A stretch of 44,296 bases of DNA from Clostridiales bacterium (GCA_021201535.1 JAJQEU010000083.1:1-44296); one strand, 5' to 3'. Numbered from the stretch's first letter, positions 17,047 through 26,640 are shown. Translations and numbers: made by a program. Notes: a model not told the origin generated them from the sequence alone.

Positions 17047-18234
17047 TTAAGCTTCCTTCTTAACAATAGTCGCGCAGCCCATGCCGCCGCCGATACACAG
17101 AGTAGCCAGTCCGTATGTCACGTCTCTCTTCTGCATCGCATGCAGCAGAGTAACCAGGATACGGCAGCCGGATGCTCCTACCGGATGTCCGAGAGCAACA
17201 GCTCCGCCGTTGACATTCAGGATGTCAGAACTGAAGCCAAGCTCCTTCTGAACCGCTACTGACTGAGCTGCAAACGCCTCATTCGCCTCGATGAGGTCGA
17301 TGTCGCCTATCTCAAGACCGGCGATCTTCAGAGCCTTTTTGGTAGCCGGAACCGGTCCGATACCCATGATCTTCGGATCACATCCGCCGAGTGCGCCGGA
17401 TACGAACGTAGCCATCGGCTTAACGCCGAGCTCTTCTGCCTTCTCTGCGCTCATCACGACCACTGCCGCAGCGCCATCGTTGATACCGGAAGCGTTGCCT
17501 GCGGTAACCAGTCCGCCCTCTTTGCCGGAGCAGCATCTCAGCTTGCCAAGCGTCTCAACGGTGGTACCCGGACGAGGACCCTCATCCTTCGTGATCATAA
17601 CAGTCTCTTTTTTAACCTTAACCGGAACCGGAACAATCTCGTCGTCAAATGCGCCGGACTCCTGAGCAGCTACTGCCTTCTGCTGGGAAGCAGCGGAGAA
17701 AGCATCCAGCTCCTCGCGGGTCAGTCCCCACTGATCGCAGATATTCTCAGCCGTGATCATCATATGATAGTTATTGAACGCATCCCACAGAGCGTCATTC
17801 ACCATCGTATCGATGATCGTGGAGTTGTTCATTCTGTAACCGAAACGTGCTTTCTTTAACGCATACGGAGCCATGGACATGTTCTCCATACCGCCGGCAA
17901 CTACGATGTCAGCCTGTCCGGCCATGATCATATTAGCAGCCTCGTTCACGCACTTCAGACCGGAACCGCATACTACGTTCAGCGTAAATGCCGGAACCTC
18001 GTTCGGAATGCCGGCCTTGATGGAAGCCTGGCGCGCTACGTTCTGTCCCAGGGAAGCCTGGATTACGCAGCCCATCATAACCTCGTCAACCTGCTCCGGC
18101 TGAACTCCGGCTCTGTTCAGAGCCTCTTTGATCACGATCGAACCCAACTCAACAGCCGGTGTGTTGCCAAACTGTCCGCCCATCTTGCCGATTGCTGTCC
18201 GGCAGGCGCCTGCGATTACAACTTTCTTTGCCAT
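17047..18234 (-). CDS. thl: Acetyl-CoA C-acetyltransferase (thiolase)
   Basis: A 395-residue biosynthetic thiolase that condenses two acetyl-CoA to acetoacetyl-CoA, the first step towards butyrate. The catalytic residues are in place: nucleophile Cys89 ([10 protein letters not shown]), His350 in [11 protein letters not shown] and Cys380 in [14 protein letters not shown] 8 bases before the ATG sets the start. It has its own strong promoter, 5' hairpin, 3' repeat and terminator, so it is transcribed apart from hbd-bcd-etf, although the order on the chromosome is the pathway order. Confidence 0.97.
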   Translation of the reverse strand: MAKKVVIAGACRTAIGKMGGQFGNTPAVELGSIVIKEALNRAGVQPEQVDEVMMGCVIQASLGQNVARQASIKAGIPNEVPAFTLNVVCGSGLKCVNEAANMIMAGQADIVVAGGMENMSMAPYALKKARFGYRMNNSTIIDTMVNDALWDAFNNYHMMITAENICDQWGLTREELDAFSAASQQKAVAAQESGAFDDEIVPVPVKVKKETVMITKDEGPRPGTTVETLGKLRCCSGKEGGLVTAGNASGINDGAAAVVVMSAEKAEELGVKPMATFVSGALGGCDPKIMGIGPVPATKKALKIAGLEIGDIDLIEANEAFAAQSVAVQKELGFSSDILNVNGGAVALGHPVGASGCRILVTLLHAMQKRDVTYGLATLCIGGGMGCATIVKKEA

Positions 18235-18272
18235 CTTTTTCTCTCCTTTTGACTTTTAGAAATATTATTTGC

Positions 18273-18294
18273 GGTATTCCGGATTAAGAATACC
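18273..18294 (-). promoter_or_regulatory. Palindrome in the thl 5' leader
   Basis: A perfect 7-bp inverted repeat, GGTATTC and GAATACC, with an 8-base spacer, just downstream of the thl -10. It could be an operator or an mRNA hairpin. A single GGTATTC also abuts the probable -10 of hbd (about 16801-16807). Confidence 0.55.
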
Positions 18295-18306
18295 CCAGAT
18301 ATAGCC

Positions 18307-18335
18307 ATTCTAGCACTTTTCATTTCCTTTTGCAA
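18307..18335 (-). promoter_or_regulatory. thl promoter
   Basis: Minus-strand TTGCAA (18330-18335), 17-bp spacer, TAGAAT (18307-18312) with the extended TG at the usual place. The spacing is ideal and the -10 block is shared with the xpaC promoter. Confidence 0.8.
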
Positions 18336-18510
18336 TGGCTCTGAACGTGATTTTGCATAAAAAAACAGAACATATTTCCATCAGTTCTAAAAAGAATACA
18401 ATATATTATGCATTATAATTCCTTCTGCATTTATATAATTCCTGCGTTTCTTCTCTTTGAATCGTATTTACATGGATTTTTCCCATTTTTTACTATTTTT
18501 TATAAAAAGC

Positions 18511-18539
18511 AAGACAAAAAGAGAAAATCCTGTTAAAAT
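18511..18539 (+). promoter_or_regulatory. Promoter of the Na/Pi cotransporter gene
   Basis: AAGACA (18511-18516), 17-bp spacer, TAAAAT (18534-18539) with TGT directly before the -10. It would start a leader of about 150 bases. Confidence 0.6.
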
Positions 18540-18591
18540 AGAACCAGTGTGCATTTATCGTGCGGGTGATTTTACTCCGCGGGATGACAGG

Positions 18592-18618
18592 CTCCGCCAT
18601 GTTCACACTGCGGCGGAG
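18592..18618 (+). other. Leader hairpin upstream of the Na/Pi gene
   Basis: CTCCGCC (18592-18598) pairs with GGCGGAG (18612-18618) across a 13-base loop, within the transcribed leader and about 80 bases before the ATG. I recognise no riboswitch class in it. Confidence 0.4.
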
Positions 18619-18696
18619 GATTCCTGGTACAGCAAAAAAGTCAGACTGCCAGTCACTTCATATTCGCTGTACCAGATACATACGGAGGACAATACC

Positions 18697-20334
18697 ATGT
18701 CTATTACAGGCATATTTGCATTACTTGGAGGCGTCGGACTGTTTTTATTCGGCATGACCATCATGTCCACGGGACTGCGGAATGCCTGCGGTGACAACCT
18801 CCAGACCATTCTGGAACACGCCACCAAGAATAAATTTATCGCTGTTTTCGTCGGACTCGGCATGACCATGCTGATCCAGAGTTCTTCCGCCACGGACGTC
18901 ATGGTCATCGGTTTTGTAAACTCCGGTATGATGAGCCTGTCCCAGGCGATCGGCGTGATCATGGGCGCCAACATCGGTACCACGATCACCGCACAGATCA
19001 CCGCGTTCAACATCAGCGCGGTTACGCCGCTGCTGCTGTTTGTCGGCGCGGCGATGTATCTGTTTATGAAAAAGCGGATCCGCAAGCACATCGGATCCAT
19101 CATCATGGGATTCGGCATGCTGTTTCAGGGTATCGCCATCATGAAAGAAGCCATCGCGCCGCTCTCTGAGAGCCCGGCGTTCGTCGAGTTCCTCACAGCC
19201 CTGAGCAATCCGGCTCTGGCGCTTTTATTCGGCGTCGCCTTTACCGCGCTGCTGCAGAGCTCATCATCAGCCACCGTTATCTTCCAGGCGTTTGCCATCC
19301 AGGGGCTCTTAAGCTACGACATGGCCGTCTACCTGGTGATCGGCGCCGCCATCGGAAGCGTCACGCCGAACCTTCTGGCCAGCCTGACAGCCAACCGGAA
19401 CGGCAAGCGCTCCGCGATCCTGAACCTGCTGTTCAACCTGATCCGCGCGGGCATTATCATTGTACTGATCAACGTGTTCCCGGCCATCCTGACAGGGATC
19501 CAGTCGCTGTCCCCGAACGACATCGGTCGGCAGATCGCGAACACGCATACGATCTTCGCCATCATCGCCGTGGTCATCGAGATCTTCTTCACCAAACAGA
19601 TCATCGCACTGACCTACAAGATCATCCCGCTGAAGCCGGAGGAGACCCGCGCCGAGGAAGCGCGCTCCCTGGTTTATATGACAGAAACCACCAAGATCCC
19701 TACCATCGTCGTGCTGCACCAGGCGCAGCTCGAGATCACGCGCATGGGCCGGATCGCGGCAGCGAACCTGCAGGACGCGATCGACTGCTTCTTTGATTAT
19801 AAGGAAGAGACAGCCGCGCTTGTGCGTGAGCGTGAGGATACGGTAGAGATTTTAAATCAGGCCATCTCTGACCGGATGGTCGCGCTGCGACGGTTTGATC
19901 TCTCCAAAAATCACATGCGCCGCATGTCCATGATGACGATCGCCACCACGGACATCGAGCGACTCTCCGACCACGCCACCAACATTATAGAATATTCTGA
20001 GCATCTGCACGCCCAGAAGATCGTTCTCTCCGATGAGGCGCTGACCGAATTAAAGGAGATGACCGATAAAACCATGGAGGCCGTGAACCTCTCCCTGGAT
20101 ATCTTCTGTTCGGAGAGCTACATACAGATCGACCATCTGGAGGATCTGGAGTCCCGCGTGGACGACCTGCAGAAGATTCTCATCGACAACCATGTGGACC
20201 GGCTGATGCGCTCGGAGTGTGATCCCATGAGCGGCGTCATCTTCTCCGATATCGTGACGGATCTGGAGCGGTGCTCCGACCACGCGATCAATATCGCGTA
20301 TGCGCTGAAGGAGAGAGATAATCAAATCATGTGA
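18697..20334 (+). CDS. Na/Pi cotransporter family protein with PhoU-like domain
   Basis: A 545-residue membrane protein. Two Na/Pi-cotransporter repeats (PF02690) are marked by paired QSSSAT motifs (IQSSSATDVMV and LLQSSSSATVIF), the signature of NptA/YjbB-type sodium-phosphate transporters, in about eight or nine membrane helices. The last ~190 residues form helical PhoU-like repeats (IATTDIERLSDHATNI and DIVTDLERCSDHAINI, the E/D-x-R-x-D-H metal pattern). It probably moves phosphate, inward or outward, at the cell membrane. The ATG at 18697 is chosen because ACGGAGGA lies 8 bases before it; the frame is open 80 codons upstream but covers the promoter and leader. GC-rich codon use contrasts with the AT-rich leader. 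Confidence 0.9.
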   Translation: MSITGIFALLGGVGLFLFGMTIMSTGLRNACGDNLQTILEHATKNKFIAVFVGLGMTMLIQSSSATDVMVIGFVNSGMMSLSQAIGVIMGANIGTTITAQITAFNISAVTPLLLFVGAAMYLFMKKRIRKHIGSIIMGFGMLFQGIAIMKEAIAPLSESPAFVEFLTALSNPALALLFGVAFTALLQSSSSATVIFQAFAIQGLLSYDMAVYLVIGAAIGSVTPNLLASLTANRNGKRSAILNLLFNLIRAGIIIVLINVFPAILTGIQSLSPNDIGRQIANTHTIFAIIAVVIEIFFTKQIIALTYKIIPLKPEETRAEEARSLVYMTETTKIPTIVVLHQAQLEITRMGRIAAANLQDAIDCFFDYKEETAALVREREDTVEILNQAISDRMVALRRFDLSKNHMRRMSMMTIATTDIERLSDHATNIIEYSEHLHAQKIVLSDEALTELKEMTDKTMEAVNLSLDIFCSESYIQIDHLEDLESRVDDLQKILIDNHVDRLMRSECDPMSGVIFSDIVTDLERCSDHAINIAYALKERDNQIM

Positions 20335-20385
20335 CAGTGATTGTGTGACAACAAGAAATTTTCATTGACAAACATTGATTTTTTT

Positions 20386-20610
20386 TTAGAATACAGAAAA
20401 GAGAAATGGGTTTTTTGCCAAGTACAGCTTATTGCTCGAAAGGGTTGCTCGTTTCTTTTTTATATCCAATATGTCGTATAAATACAGTTTTCCATCCGAT
20501 GCATGACGAATCAGCATGGAGGCATGAAACACATTATATCTAAGGAACTCCCCTGCATCGTCATAAACCGGCAACGCAAACCTGGAATCATATCGATACC
20601 ATCCCCTCAT
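20386..20610 (-). pseudogene. Remnant of a phage-type polymorphic-toxin (BECR-like) C-terminal domain
   Basis: A 74-residue frame directly behind the dihydrouridine synthase gene. The stretch NVFHASMLIRHASDGKLYLY followed by DILDIKKK resembles, from memory, the end of the nuclease-like domains attached to phage head-morphogenesis and large polyvalent proteins (barnase/EndoU/colicin E5/RelE superfamily). Nothing upstream could supply the N-terminal part, so this looks like a truncated leftover. The ATG lies 15 bases after the dus stop with only GAGAG as ribosome site. It might alternatively be a small complete protein. Confidence 0.4.
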
Positions 20611-20625
20611 GATATCACTCTCTCA

Positions 20626-21612
20626 TCATCCGTCAAAATCAGATATATGCAGCTCCTCCTCAACGAAAAGCTGATTGACAACCACCCTGTAATCGCTCAG
20701 GCGCATGGCTTTTCTTATTTTCTTTTCATAGCTCTCATGGTTTGTAAATACATGGCTCATGTAAAACCAGATTTCTTTCATTTTATAGAGCAGCGGTTTT
20801 TCACCGGACAACACTTCCGCATAATCCGACAGCAGCCGATCATGGAATGCCCGCAACCGTTCTTTCGTGAGATGGGATTTCTCTGTCCCATGCCTCGACG
20901 GTTCCGAAAAAGCCGCTCTCGCTTCTCCGAACAGCGCCGGGTCACAGAGAGCGCCGCGCCCCAGCATCACCGTGCCGACTTCCGGATAATTCTCAGAAAA
21001 ACGCCGGACATCTGAAACGGAGAACAGGTCGCCGTTGTACACGAGAGGCAGCTTCGTATGCTCCGCCGCGTAAGAAAATATCTCCATATCCGGATGATTT
21101 TTATAATAGTCCGTCTGCAGACGCGGATGGATGATCAGCTCGCTGATCGGATACCGGTTGAAAATCTCCAGCAGTCGCAAGAATTCCTCCGGTTCCTCCA
21201 TGCCGATTCTCGTCTTGACGGAAACAGCGACATCCGTTTTTGCAAAGATGTCATACAGAAACGCATCCAGCTTCTCCGGATACGCAAGAAAACCCGCGCC
21301 GCGCCCCTTCGTAACAACGGTCCTCGACGGGCAGCCCAGGTTTAAATTCACTTCCTCATAACCGAGAGACTGCAACTCATGCGCCGTCCGGAGGAAGCTT
21401 TCCGCGTGATCTGTCATAATCTGCGGCACGAGGTGAATCTTCTCATTATGCTCCGGTGCGATATCCCGGTATTCCCTCGGCGTCAGCCTCTTTCCCGTCC
21501 CCGGCGACAGGAAAGGTGAAAAATATCTGTCCGCTTCCGGAAAAAAATCCGCCTGCGCGTTCCGGTATATATAGCCTCCGATCCCTTCTAACGGGGCAAA
21601 ATACAGATTCAT
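20626..21612 (-). CDS. dus: tRNA-dihydrouridine synthase
   Basis: A 328-residue FMN-dependent TIM-barrel enzyme that reduces uridines in tRNA to dihydrouridine. It begins NLYFAPLEGI, has the catalytic-cysteine motif NLGCPSRTVVTKGRGAGFL (Cys94), then VSVKTRIG, IIHPR and VYNGDLFS. The C-terminal helical domain is of normal length. The region after the catalytic loop is divergent from DusB, so the exact subfamily is unclear. A GGAG site 8 bases before the ATG sets the start. It stands behind an unrelated AAA gene with 33 bases between. Confidence 0.9.
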   Translation of the reverse strand: MNLYFAPLEGIGGYIYRNAQADFFPEADRYFSPFLSPGTGKRLTPREYRDIAPEHNEKIHLVPQIMTDHAESFLRTAHELQSLGYEEVNLNLGCPSRTVVTKGRGAGFLAYPEKLDAFLYDIFAKTDVAVSVKTRIGMEEPEEFLRLLEIFNRYPISELIIHPRLQTDYYKNHPDMEIFSYAAEHTKLPLVYNGDLFSVSDVRRFSENYPEVGTVMLGRGALCDPALFGEARAAFSEPSRHGTEKSHLTKERLRAFHDRLLSDYAEVLSGEKPLLYKMKEIWFYMSHVFTNHESYEKKIRKAMRLSDYRVVVNQLFVEEELHISDFDG

Positions 21613-21645
21613 GGGTGCGTCTCCTCAACATTTCTGAACAGTTCC

Positions 21646-23328
21646 TTATAATGAGATCTTATCCCTCAATACTTCTACCCTGCACTCATGTCGCTTTGCC
21701 GTATCTTTCCTGTGATAAGCAATGCCCACTGCGAGAACGCGCCCTGTATATTCCGGCTTTTGTCCGGGCTTTCCCATAAAACGCAGCACATACTGCCGAT
21801 CTTTAATCTGTTCGATGGCCTCATCTACAGTGTGATCCACCTTGAGCTCTATAATAAGAGCATCATCATCTCTCCGAAACGGATAAAAAATATAGTCCAC
21901 ATAACCGGTACCTGCTCTGTCCTCCCGCTCAATTCGATAAGTTTCAATCGCAGAAAGATAGATCCAACGGAGCATGGAAGCCAGCTCCGCCTCATGAATA
22001 TAACTGTTTAACGGACTTATCGTATGATGCGCAAACTGAAGTATTTCAGCCATCGTCTTCGTGTCTCCGGCTTTTGTCGCACGCAGCATTCTTTCGGATT
22101 CCTTTGCGATCTGATAGACGCTGCCCAGAGATGCCTCTTTTTTCACCATTTCTGAAAACTTACCCATCAGTTCACGGTTCGGTATAGACACGCAGCCATC
22201 TGAATAATTCAGAAAACCATACACTACCATGGCAGAAAAAATCTCATCTCTCGTCCTCAGCTCCATGGATGTCGCAGCATAATCCTGTACTTTAGCCGGA
22301 ACAGGAAGATCGGCCACCATCAGACCAACCGGTTCCTTCACCTCATCTACATTGGCGCCGACATAATAGAACAGTTCGTCATATGGTCCGGAACTGGTCC
22401 AGTAATTATCAATCTGATTATTTGTCAGGGCATATACCACAGAACGCGGGTTGTATACACGTATGCCGCTACGCGTCTGATAGCCATCGTACCAGAACCG
22501 GAGGTCTTCCCTCAAGATACGGGGATTCGAAGAAACATCCTGCATGAGATATCGTGCGTATAGTTCATCCACCTCGGCATCCGTAAAACCAAAATATTCA
22601 GAATATACCGCCTGCGTCGCCATCGTATACTCGCAGAACATATTCAGTTCTGACCCGCTCGAGTACTTCGCAATGGGAAGTATGCCGGTCATGTAAGCCA
22701 TTTCCACATATGCTCTGTCTTTCAGAAGAAGGCTTAAAAATTTTGTAAAAGACTCTTTATCGGAATCGGAGACAAATCTCTGGTGATAAATATAATCCCA
22801 CTCATCCAATACAAAAATAAACTTCTCACGCCCACAATACTCAAATACCATGGTCAGAGCATCCCACACCGCATCGTCACTCTCAATCCCGGCATCCGGA
22901 TATTCCATCTGCAAATCACGGAGAAGCATTTTCTTTATTCTGCCGATATATTGCGCGTATGTCGTCAATTCATCAGGCATGTCATTAAACGAAATATGAA
23001 TAACATTATGCGCGTTCAGATGCCGCTGGTACCATTCACAGGAGGAAGCCTTCATATGGGCAAACTGACTGCTGCTGTCTGCTCCTCTGCCAAAATAGGC
23101 CGATATCATATTCGCCATCATGGTTTTACCAAACCGCCGCGGCCGGGTAATACATGTATATTTGATACTCTTTTTTCCATTGCCGCCGGCTGCCACCGCA
23201 AGGTTTTCCCCCATCTCTACGATTGGCACAAGATCATTCAGTATAGCCGATTTATCAACATAATACGTACCCGCGCAGTCATCGCAGAACATTTCATGCG
23301 CGCCGGCGCTGTTCAGATAAAATCCCAT
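21646..23328 (-). CDS. AAA-ATPase-like / PD-(D/E)XK nuclease family protein
   Basis: A 560-residue two-domain protein. The N-terminal AAA-ATPase-like domain (PF09820 type) has the atypical P-loop TRPRRFGKTMMANM (Lys68) and Walker B FIFVLDEWD. The C-terminal part carries a PD-(D/E)XK nuclease-like core, GTGYVDYIFYPF then ALIIELKVDHTVDEAIEQI (DUF1703 type). Such proteins are multicopy in gut Firmicutes and Bacteroides and have no settled function; defence or mobile-element roles have been suggested. The ATG at 23328 has GGAGG 5 bases upstream and is preferred to the GTG at 23340. A second, frameshifted member lies at 39494-41082. Confidence 0.88.
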   Translation of the reverse strand: MGFYLNSAGAHEMFCDDCAGTYYVDKSAILNDLVPIVEMGENLAVAAGGNGKKSIKYTCITRPRRFGKTMMANMISAYFGRGADSSSQFAHMKASSCEWYQRHLNAHNVIHISFNDMPDELTTYAQYIGRIKKMLLRDLQMEYPDAGIESDDAVWDALTMVFEYCGREKFIFVLDEWDYIYHQRFVSDSDKESFTKFLSLLLKDRAYVEMAYMTGILPIAKYSSGSELNMFCEYTMATQAVYSEYFGFTDAEVDELYARYLMQDVSSNPRILREDLRFWYDGYQTRSGIRVYNPRSVVYALTNNQIDNYWTSSGPYDELFYYVGANVDEVKEPVGLMVADLPVPAKVQDYAATSMELRTRDEIFSAMVVYGFLNYSDGCVSIPNRELMGKFSEMVKKEASLGSVYQIAKESERMLRATKAGDTKTMAEILQFAHHTISPLNSYIHEAELASMLRWIYLSAIETYRIEREDRAGTGYVDYIFYPFRRDDDALIIELKVDHTVDEAIEQIKDRQYVLRFMGKPGQKPEYTGRVLAVGIAYHRKDTAKRHECRVEVLRDKISL

Positions 23329-23471
23329 GTCGGCCTCCACCCCTTTTCTCTGATACTTTCCGAAAAATCATAACACAGGATTTGACACTTGTCATCTGTT
23401 TTTTATGAACGGCAGCAATGAAGTATGAACTCAGCCTCCGGACTGATAAGGAACTGTTTTATCTGACGAAA

Positions 23472-25754
23472 TTACTCTTTATGCATCCTCATGAGATACT
23501 GTTTGGACGCCATAATCAATATAACTGCGATTATGCCATAAGCAGCACCGTATATGAAATTGTTTGTGCTCAGAAATCCATTCAAAATCAGGTTAGCGTT
23601 CAACAATGGTGTCAGCGAAAAATAATTCACTGCATTAATTCCCAACAATCCCAAAAGAGCCGGCAATGCCAGCAGGATGGCAGAAACAATGGCTGCCCTG
23701 AAAGTATCTCTGCACAAAAAAGAGATCACTCTGACCAGACCCAGCATTGTCCATGCACCGAAAAATCGAATCATATACAATAAAATCAGATATTCCCACA
23801 GTCGAATTACCGCAGGGCAGGCGGAAAATGACTCCAGACTTTGAATCCATGAACCACATTTTAAAAGCCCGACTTTGCAGGCAATCAGCAGAAAGTCCAT
23901 TCCATACACAAGAGCAAATAAAACCATCATCGTTCGGAAAGAAACTTTTTCCTTTGCTTTCAACGTAGCCATTCGACCGTTGCAGGCAGTATAAATCAAC
24001 TGATTCATTCCGCCGCCCTTGTCTGCGGAAAATACGGCTGACACACAGATGCACAGCAACAAGCCAAACAGAACGGCATTTACCATATCCCGATTCTCAT
24101 CATCTCCCATCAGCATCCGGTAACCTCCATCATAGATCAGGCTTAACATACGCCCCTGCTCCGCACTTTGAACCAGGATCCGGTCGTATTCCGCGACTAC
24201 CTTTTCCCACGCACTTTCCGGTAAAAGGCTCTGTGCAATCTCGTTGAGCCTGTCCGCATCTGTTTCCGACTCATATTCTTCGTATAATCCAATATATCGT
24301 TCATTTTCTTCGGTTACATATGTCTCCGTCTGCTCATCAGGGACTCCGGACAGATAATCCATATATATTTTATAATAAATATCTTCGGAATCTGTGAGAT
24401 ATTCATAATTCCAGATTCTGAAAATCTGAATGGCGGCAATCATGATCAGCAGCCAGATGATTCCTCTTTTCTTTATTAGTTTCAGATATTCAAAATAAAC
24501 GACTCCTCCTGCATGCATATGTTTACGTTTGCATATAAGCGTTTCCCGGGCGCCCGACATACTCAAAACACACCACCCCTGTGCCGCTCTCGCGCAAAGG
24601 AACGGGAAAAGCCCCACGATCCCGACCAGTATGAGCGCAGAGACGGAAATGATATTGACCGGACGCCCGAAAACATTTACATTCCTGTATTCAGTCAGGA
24701 TATTGTCCGTCTGCATAAAATAATACAGATTTACATATCTTAAAGTTGAGAACACACTGTTATCGCCCGGCAAATAGTACAACGCCGCGCTTATTCCGGA
24801 CAGGATTCCGACAGCAGGAACGATATGAACCGCTCTCTGCAGCAACAGGCAGATCAGGAACAAAATCATTCCCACAGCGGAGAAATACAAAATTTTTTCC
24901 GCAAAAAATAATATCAGATATTGCCCGACTGAAATTTTCAGGATACAAGCCTGATAATCGCCCACTGACTGCACTGCCCGGCTTATGTCGCCAAAACCGT
25001 ATGAAACACCTCCTGCAGTCAGATTCTCCCCATATAAAATAATTACACCCGCCATCAATGCCAGCAACAACGTCAACAGCTTCGAAAGAAACATCCGTTC
25101 TCTTCCTCTGGCCGTTGGCCCTGTCATCAAAAACAAACCTGCCTGTTTTTCCGTCAGGACTAAGAAAACGCAAATCGCTGCCACAAAAAACAACATTATA
25201 AAATCCGTACCCCGCTGGTCGGTTGCCGCAACAATTCCTCTGGATACATCCACAGAGGGAATGATATCGGCCAATTCCGAAAAGTCCTCCGCTGTCTTAT
25301 AAATATTTCTTACCGCATATCCTGTTTTATTTTTAAAAATAGAAACACTCTGCATTACTGCCGCATTCTGCTGTATCTCCTCCAGATAATCCGAATATCC
25401 CGCCACCTTTTCCAGTTCTGTAAGTTCGTCACTCAGCAATTCCCACTCGCTCCAGATGACTCCGGTATAAGGACAAATATCATCAATTATGCTGTCCGAT
25501 TCCATCTCTTCTATCCCATAATAGTAAAGATACAGGCATTGTCTTGCCTCGGAGAGCTGCTCATAAGCCTCATCAGTCGAAAGCCCGGAAATATCAGCCA
25601 TCATCTCCCGATAATTCTCTGCCGTGTACGTAAGATTCCCGCCCGTCATACTGTTCACCAGCATCATCAGGTTAATTGCAGCACAGATTACCAGGATTAT
25701 AATAAAACCTTTCTGATTAAATAATTTCTTCCACTCAAAACACAGTTGTTTCAT
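23472..25754 (-). CDS. ABC-2 type permease, internally duplicated
   Basis: A 760-residue membrane protein that appears to be two permease halves fused. Each half opens alike: FEWKKLFNQKGFIIILVIC at residue ~6 and FEYLKLIKKRGIIWLLIMIA at ~415. Each then has one membrane helix, a large extracytoplasmic segment rich in acidic residues (~40-180 and ~440-545) and about five more helices. This is the layout of ABC-2 permeases of peptide/bacteriocin immunity and envelope transporters, but as a single-chain dimer. It overlaps the ATPase gene by 20 bases, with a weak GGGCAGGG ribosome site, and is the last gene of the four-gene operon. The substrate is unknown. Confidence 0.85.
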   Translation of the reverse strand: MKQLCFEWKKLFNQKGFIIILVICAAINLMMLVNSMTGGNLTYTAENYREMMADISGLSTDEAYEQLSEARQCLYLYYYGIEEMESDSIIDDICPYTGVIWSEWELLSDELTELEKVAGYSDYLEEIQQNAAVMQSVSIFKNKTGYAVRNIYKTAEDFSELADIIPSVDVSRGIVAATDQRGTDFIMLFFVAAICVFLVLTEKQAGLFLMTGPTARGRERMFLSKLLTLLLALMAGVIILYGENLTAGGVSYGFGDISRAVQSVGDYQACILKISVGQYLILFFAEKILYFSAVGMILFLICLLLQRAVHIVPAVGILSGISAALYYLPGDNSVFSTLRYVNLYYFMQTDNILTEYRNVNVFGRPVNIISVSALILVGIVGLFPFLCARAAQGWCVLSMSGARETLICKRKHMHAGGVVYFEYLKLIKKRGIIWLLIMIAAIQIFRIWNYEYLTDSEDIYYKIYMDYLSGVPDEQTETYVTEENERYIGLYEEYESETDADRLNEIAQSLLPESAWEKVVAEYDRILVQSAEQGRMLSLIYDGGYRMLMGDDENRDMVNAVLFGLLLCICVSAVFSADKGGGMNQLIYTACNGRMATLKAKEKVSFRTMMVLFALVYGMDFLLIACKVGLLKCGSWIQSLESFSACPAVIRLWEYLILLYMIRFFGAWTMLGLVRVISFLCRDTFRAAIVSAILLALPALLGLLGINAVNYFSLTPLLNANLILNGFLSTNNFIYGAAYGIIAVILIMASKQYLMRMHKE

Positions 25755-26640
25755 CCCTGCCCGGCCCTCTGTCTTTCATCTGAAAGTGATACAGATATAC
25801 ATCCTCCAACGTCGGTATTGTATGCACATTTTCGTATTCCTGCAAAGGCTGCTCTGCCAGCACTTTCAGTTTTGCCACGCTGCCGTCACTTAAAATATTA
25901 GACACACAATACGCAGATTCTACCCGGGGTATCTGCTCAGCGGGAACCGTAATTTCATATACATAATCCCGAATCTCATGAGTAAGCTCTCCAACCCCGG
26001 CTTTCCGGATTAGTCTTCCGTCCCCAAGAAGGATAATCTCTTTTGAAATATGTTCAATATCGGAAACTACATGTGTAGCGATGAGCACAATTTTATCTTT
26101 TGAAATAGAAGAAACCAGATTTCGAATACGAATCCGTTCCCTCGGATCCAACCCCGCTGTGGGTTCATCCAGTATCAGCAGTTCCGGATCATTGAGGATA
26201 GCTGCCGCCAGCAAAATCCGCTGCCTCATGCCGCCTGAATACGCATGGAGTTTTTTTTTCAGCTCATCCTGAAGGTTGACCTGCCGCGCTGCAGCAGAAA
26301 TCTTCACCCGGATAGTTTCCCTGGGCACCTCTTTCAGCACAGCCATATAAGCCAGGAACTCCCATCCGGTAAAGCCGGGATAGAGATTCTGCTGCTGCGG
26401 CATATACCCCAGCCGCTTCCGATAGTCCCTGCCGTAACCGCGGATATCCCGTCCATCACAAACAACTTTCCCCGCAGTCTGCTGCAGATTTCCAACTAAT
26501 ATATTGATCAGGGTGCTTTTTCCGGCTCCGTTTGGCCCCAGCAATCCGTAAACGCCGCTCCCTAATTCCAGAGTTATGTCCCGCAAAGCATACTTATCCC
26601 CATATTTCCTGCCCAGTGCCTCTGTCTTAATCTGCATCAT
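25735..26640 (-). CDS. ABC transporter ATP-binding protein
   Basis: A 301-residue ATPase with Walker A GPNGAGKST (35-43), Q-loop PQQQ (81-84), signature YSGGMRQR (134-141), Walker B LLILDEPTAGLDP and switch His190. All catalytic residues are intact. The C-terminal ~80 residues form the extra domain typical of ATPases serving ABC-2 exporters. It overlaps the lipoprotein gene before it by 14 bases and the permease gene after it by 20, which implies coupled translation and a complex at the membrane. AGGAG lies 7 bases before the first of two adjacent ATG codons. Confidence 0.93.
   Translation of the reverse strand: MMQIKTEALGRKYGDKYALRDITLELGSGVYGLLGPNGAGKSTLINILVGNLQQTAGKVVCDGRDIRGYGRDYRKRLGYMPQQQNLYPGFTGWEFLAYMAVLKEVPRETIRVKISAAARQVNLQDELKKKLHAYSGGMRQRILLAAAILNDPELLILDEPTAGLDPRERIRIRNLVSSISKDKIVLIATHVVSDIEHISKEIILLGDGRLIRKAGVGELTHEIRDYVYEITVPAEQIPRVESAYCVSNILSDGSVAKLKVLAEQPLQEYENVHTIPTLEDVYLYHFQMKDRGPGRDETTVF

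Larger units (their letters stand above)
18235..18696. other. Divergent control region thl / Na-Pi cotransporter
   Basis: A 462-base AT-rich gap with no gene. It holds the thl promoter and leader palindrome on the minus strand, and the promoter, a 157-base leader and a leader hairpin for the plus-strand transporter. The reading frame of the transporter is open through the leader, but no ribosome site supports coding there. Confidence 0.7.

Noticed and set aside
18457-18696. N-terminal extension of the Na/Pi cotransporter by 80 codons
   Set aside because: The stretch contains a -10/-35 promoter and a leader hairpin, lacks a ribosome site, and the family N-terminus aligns with the ATG at 18697.
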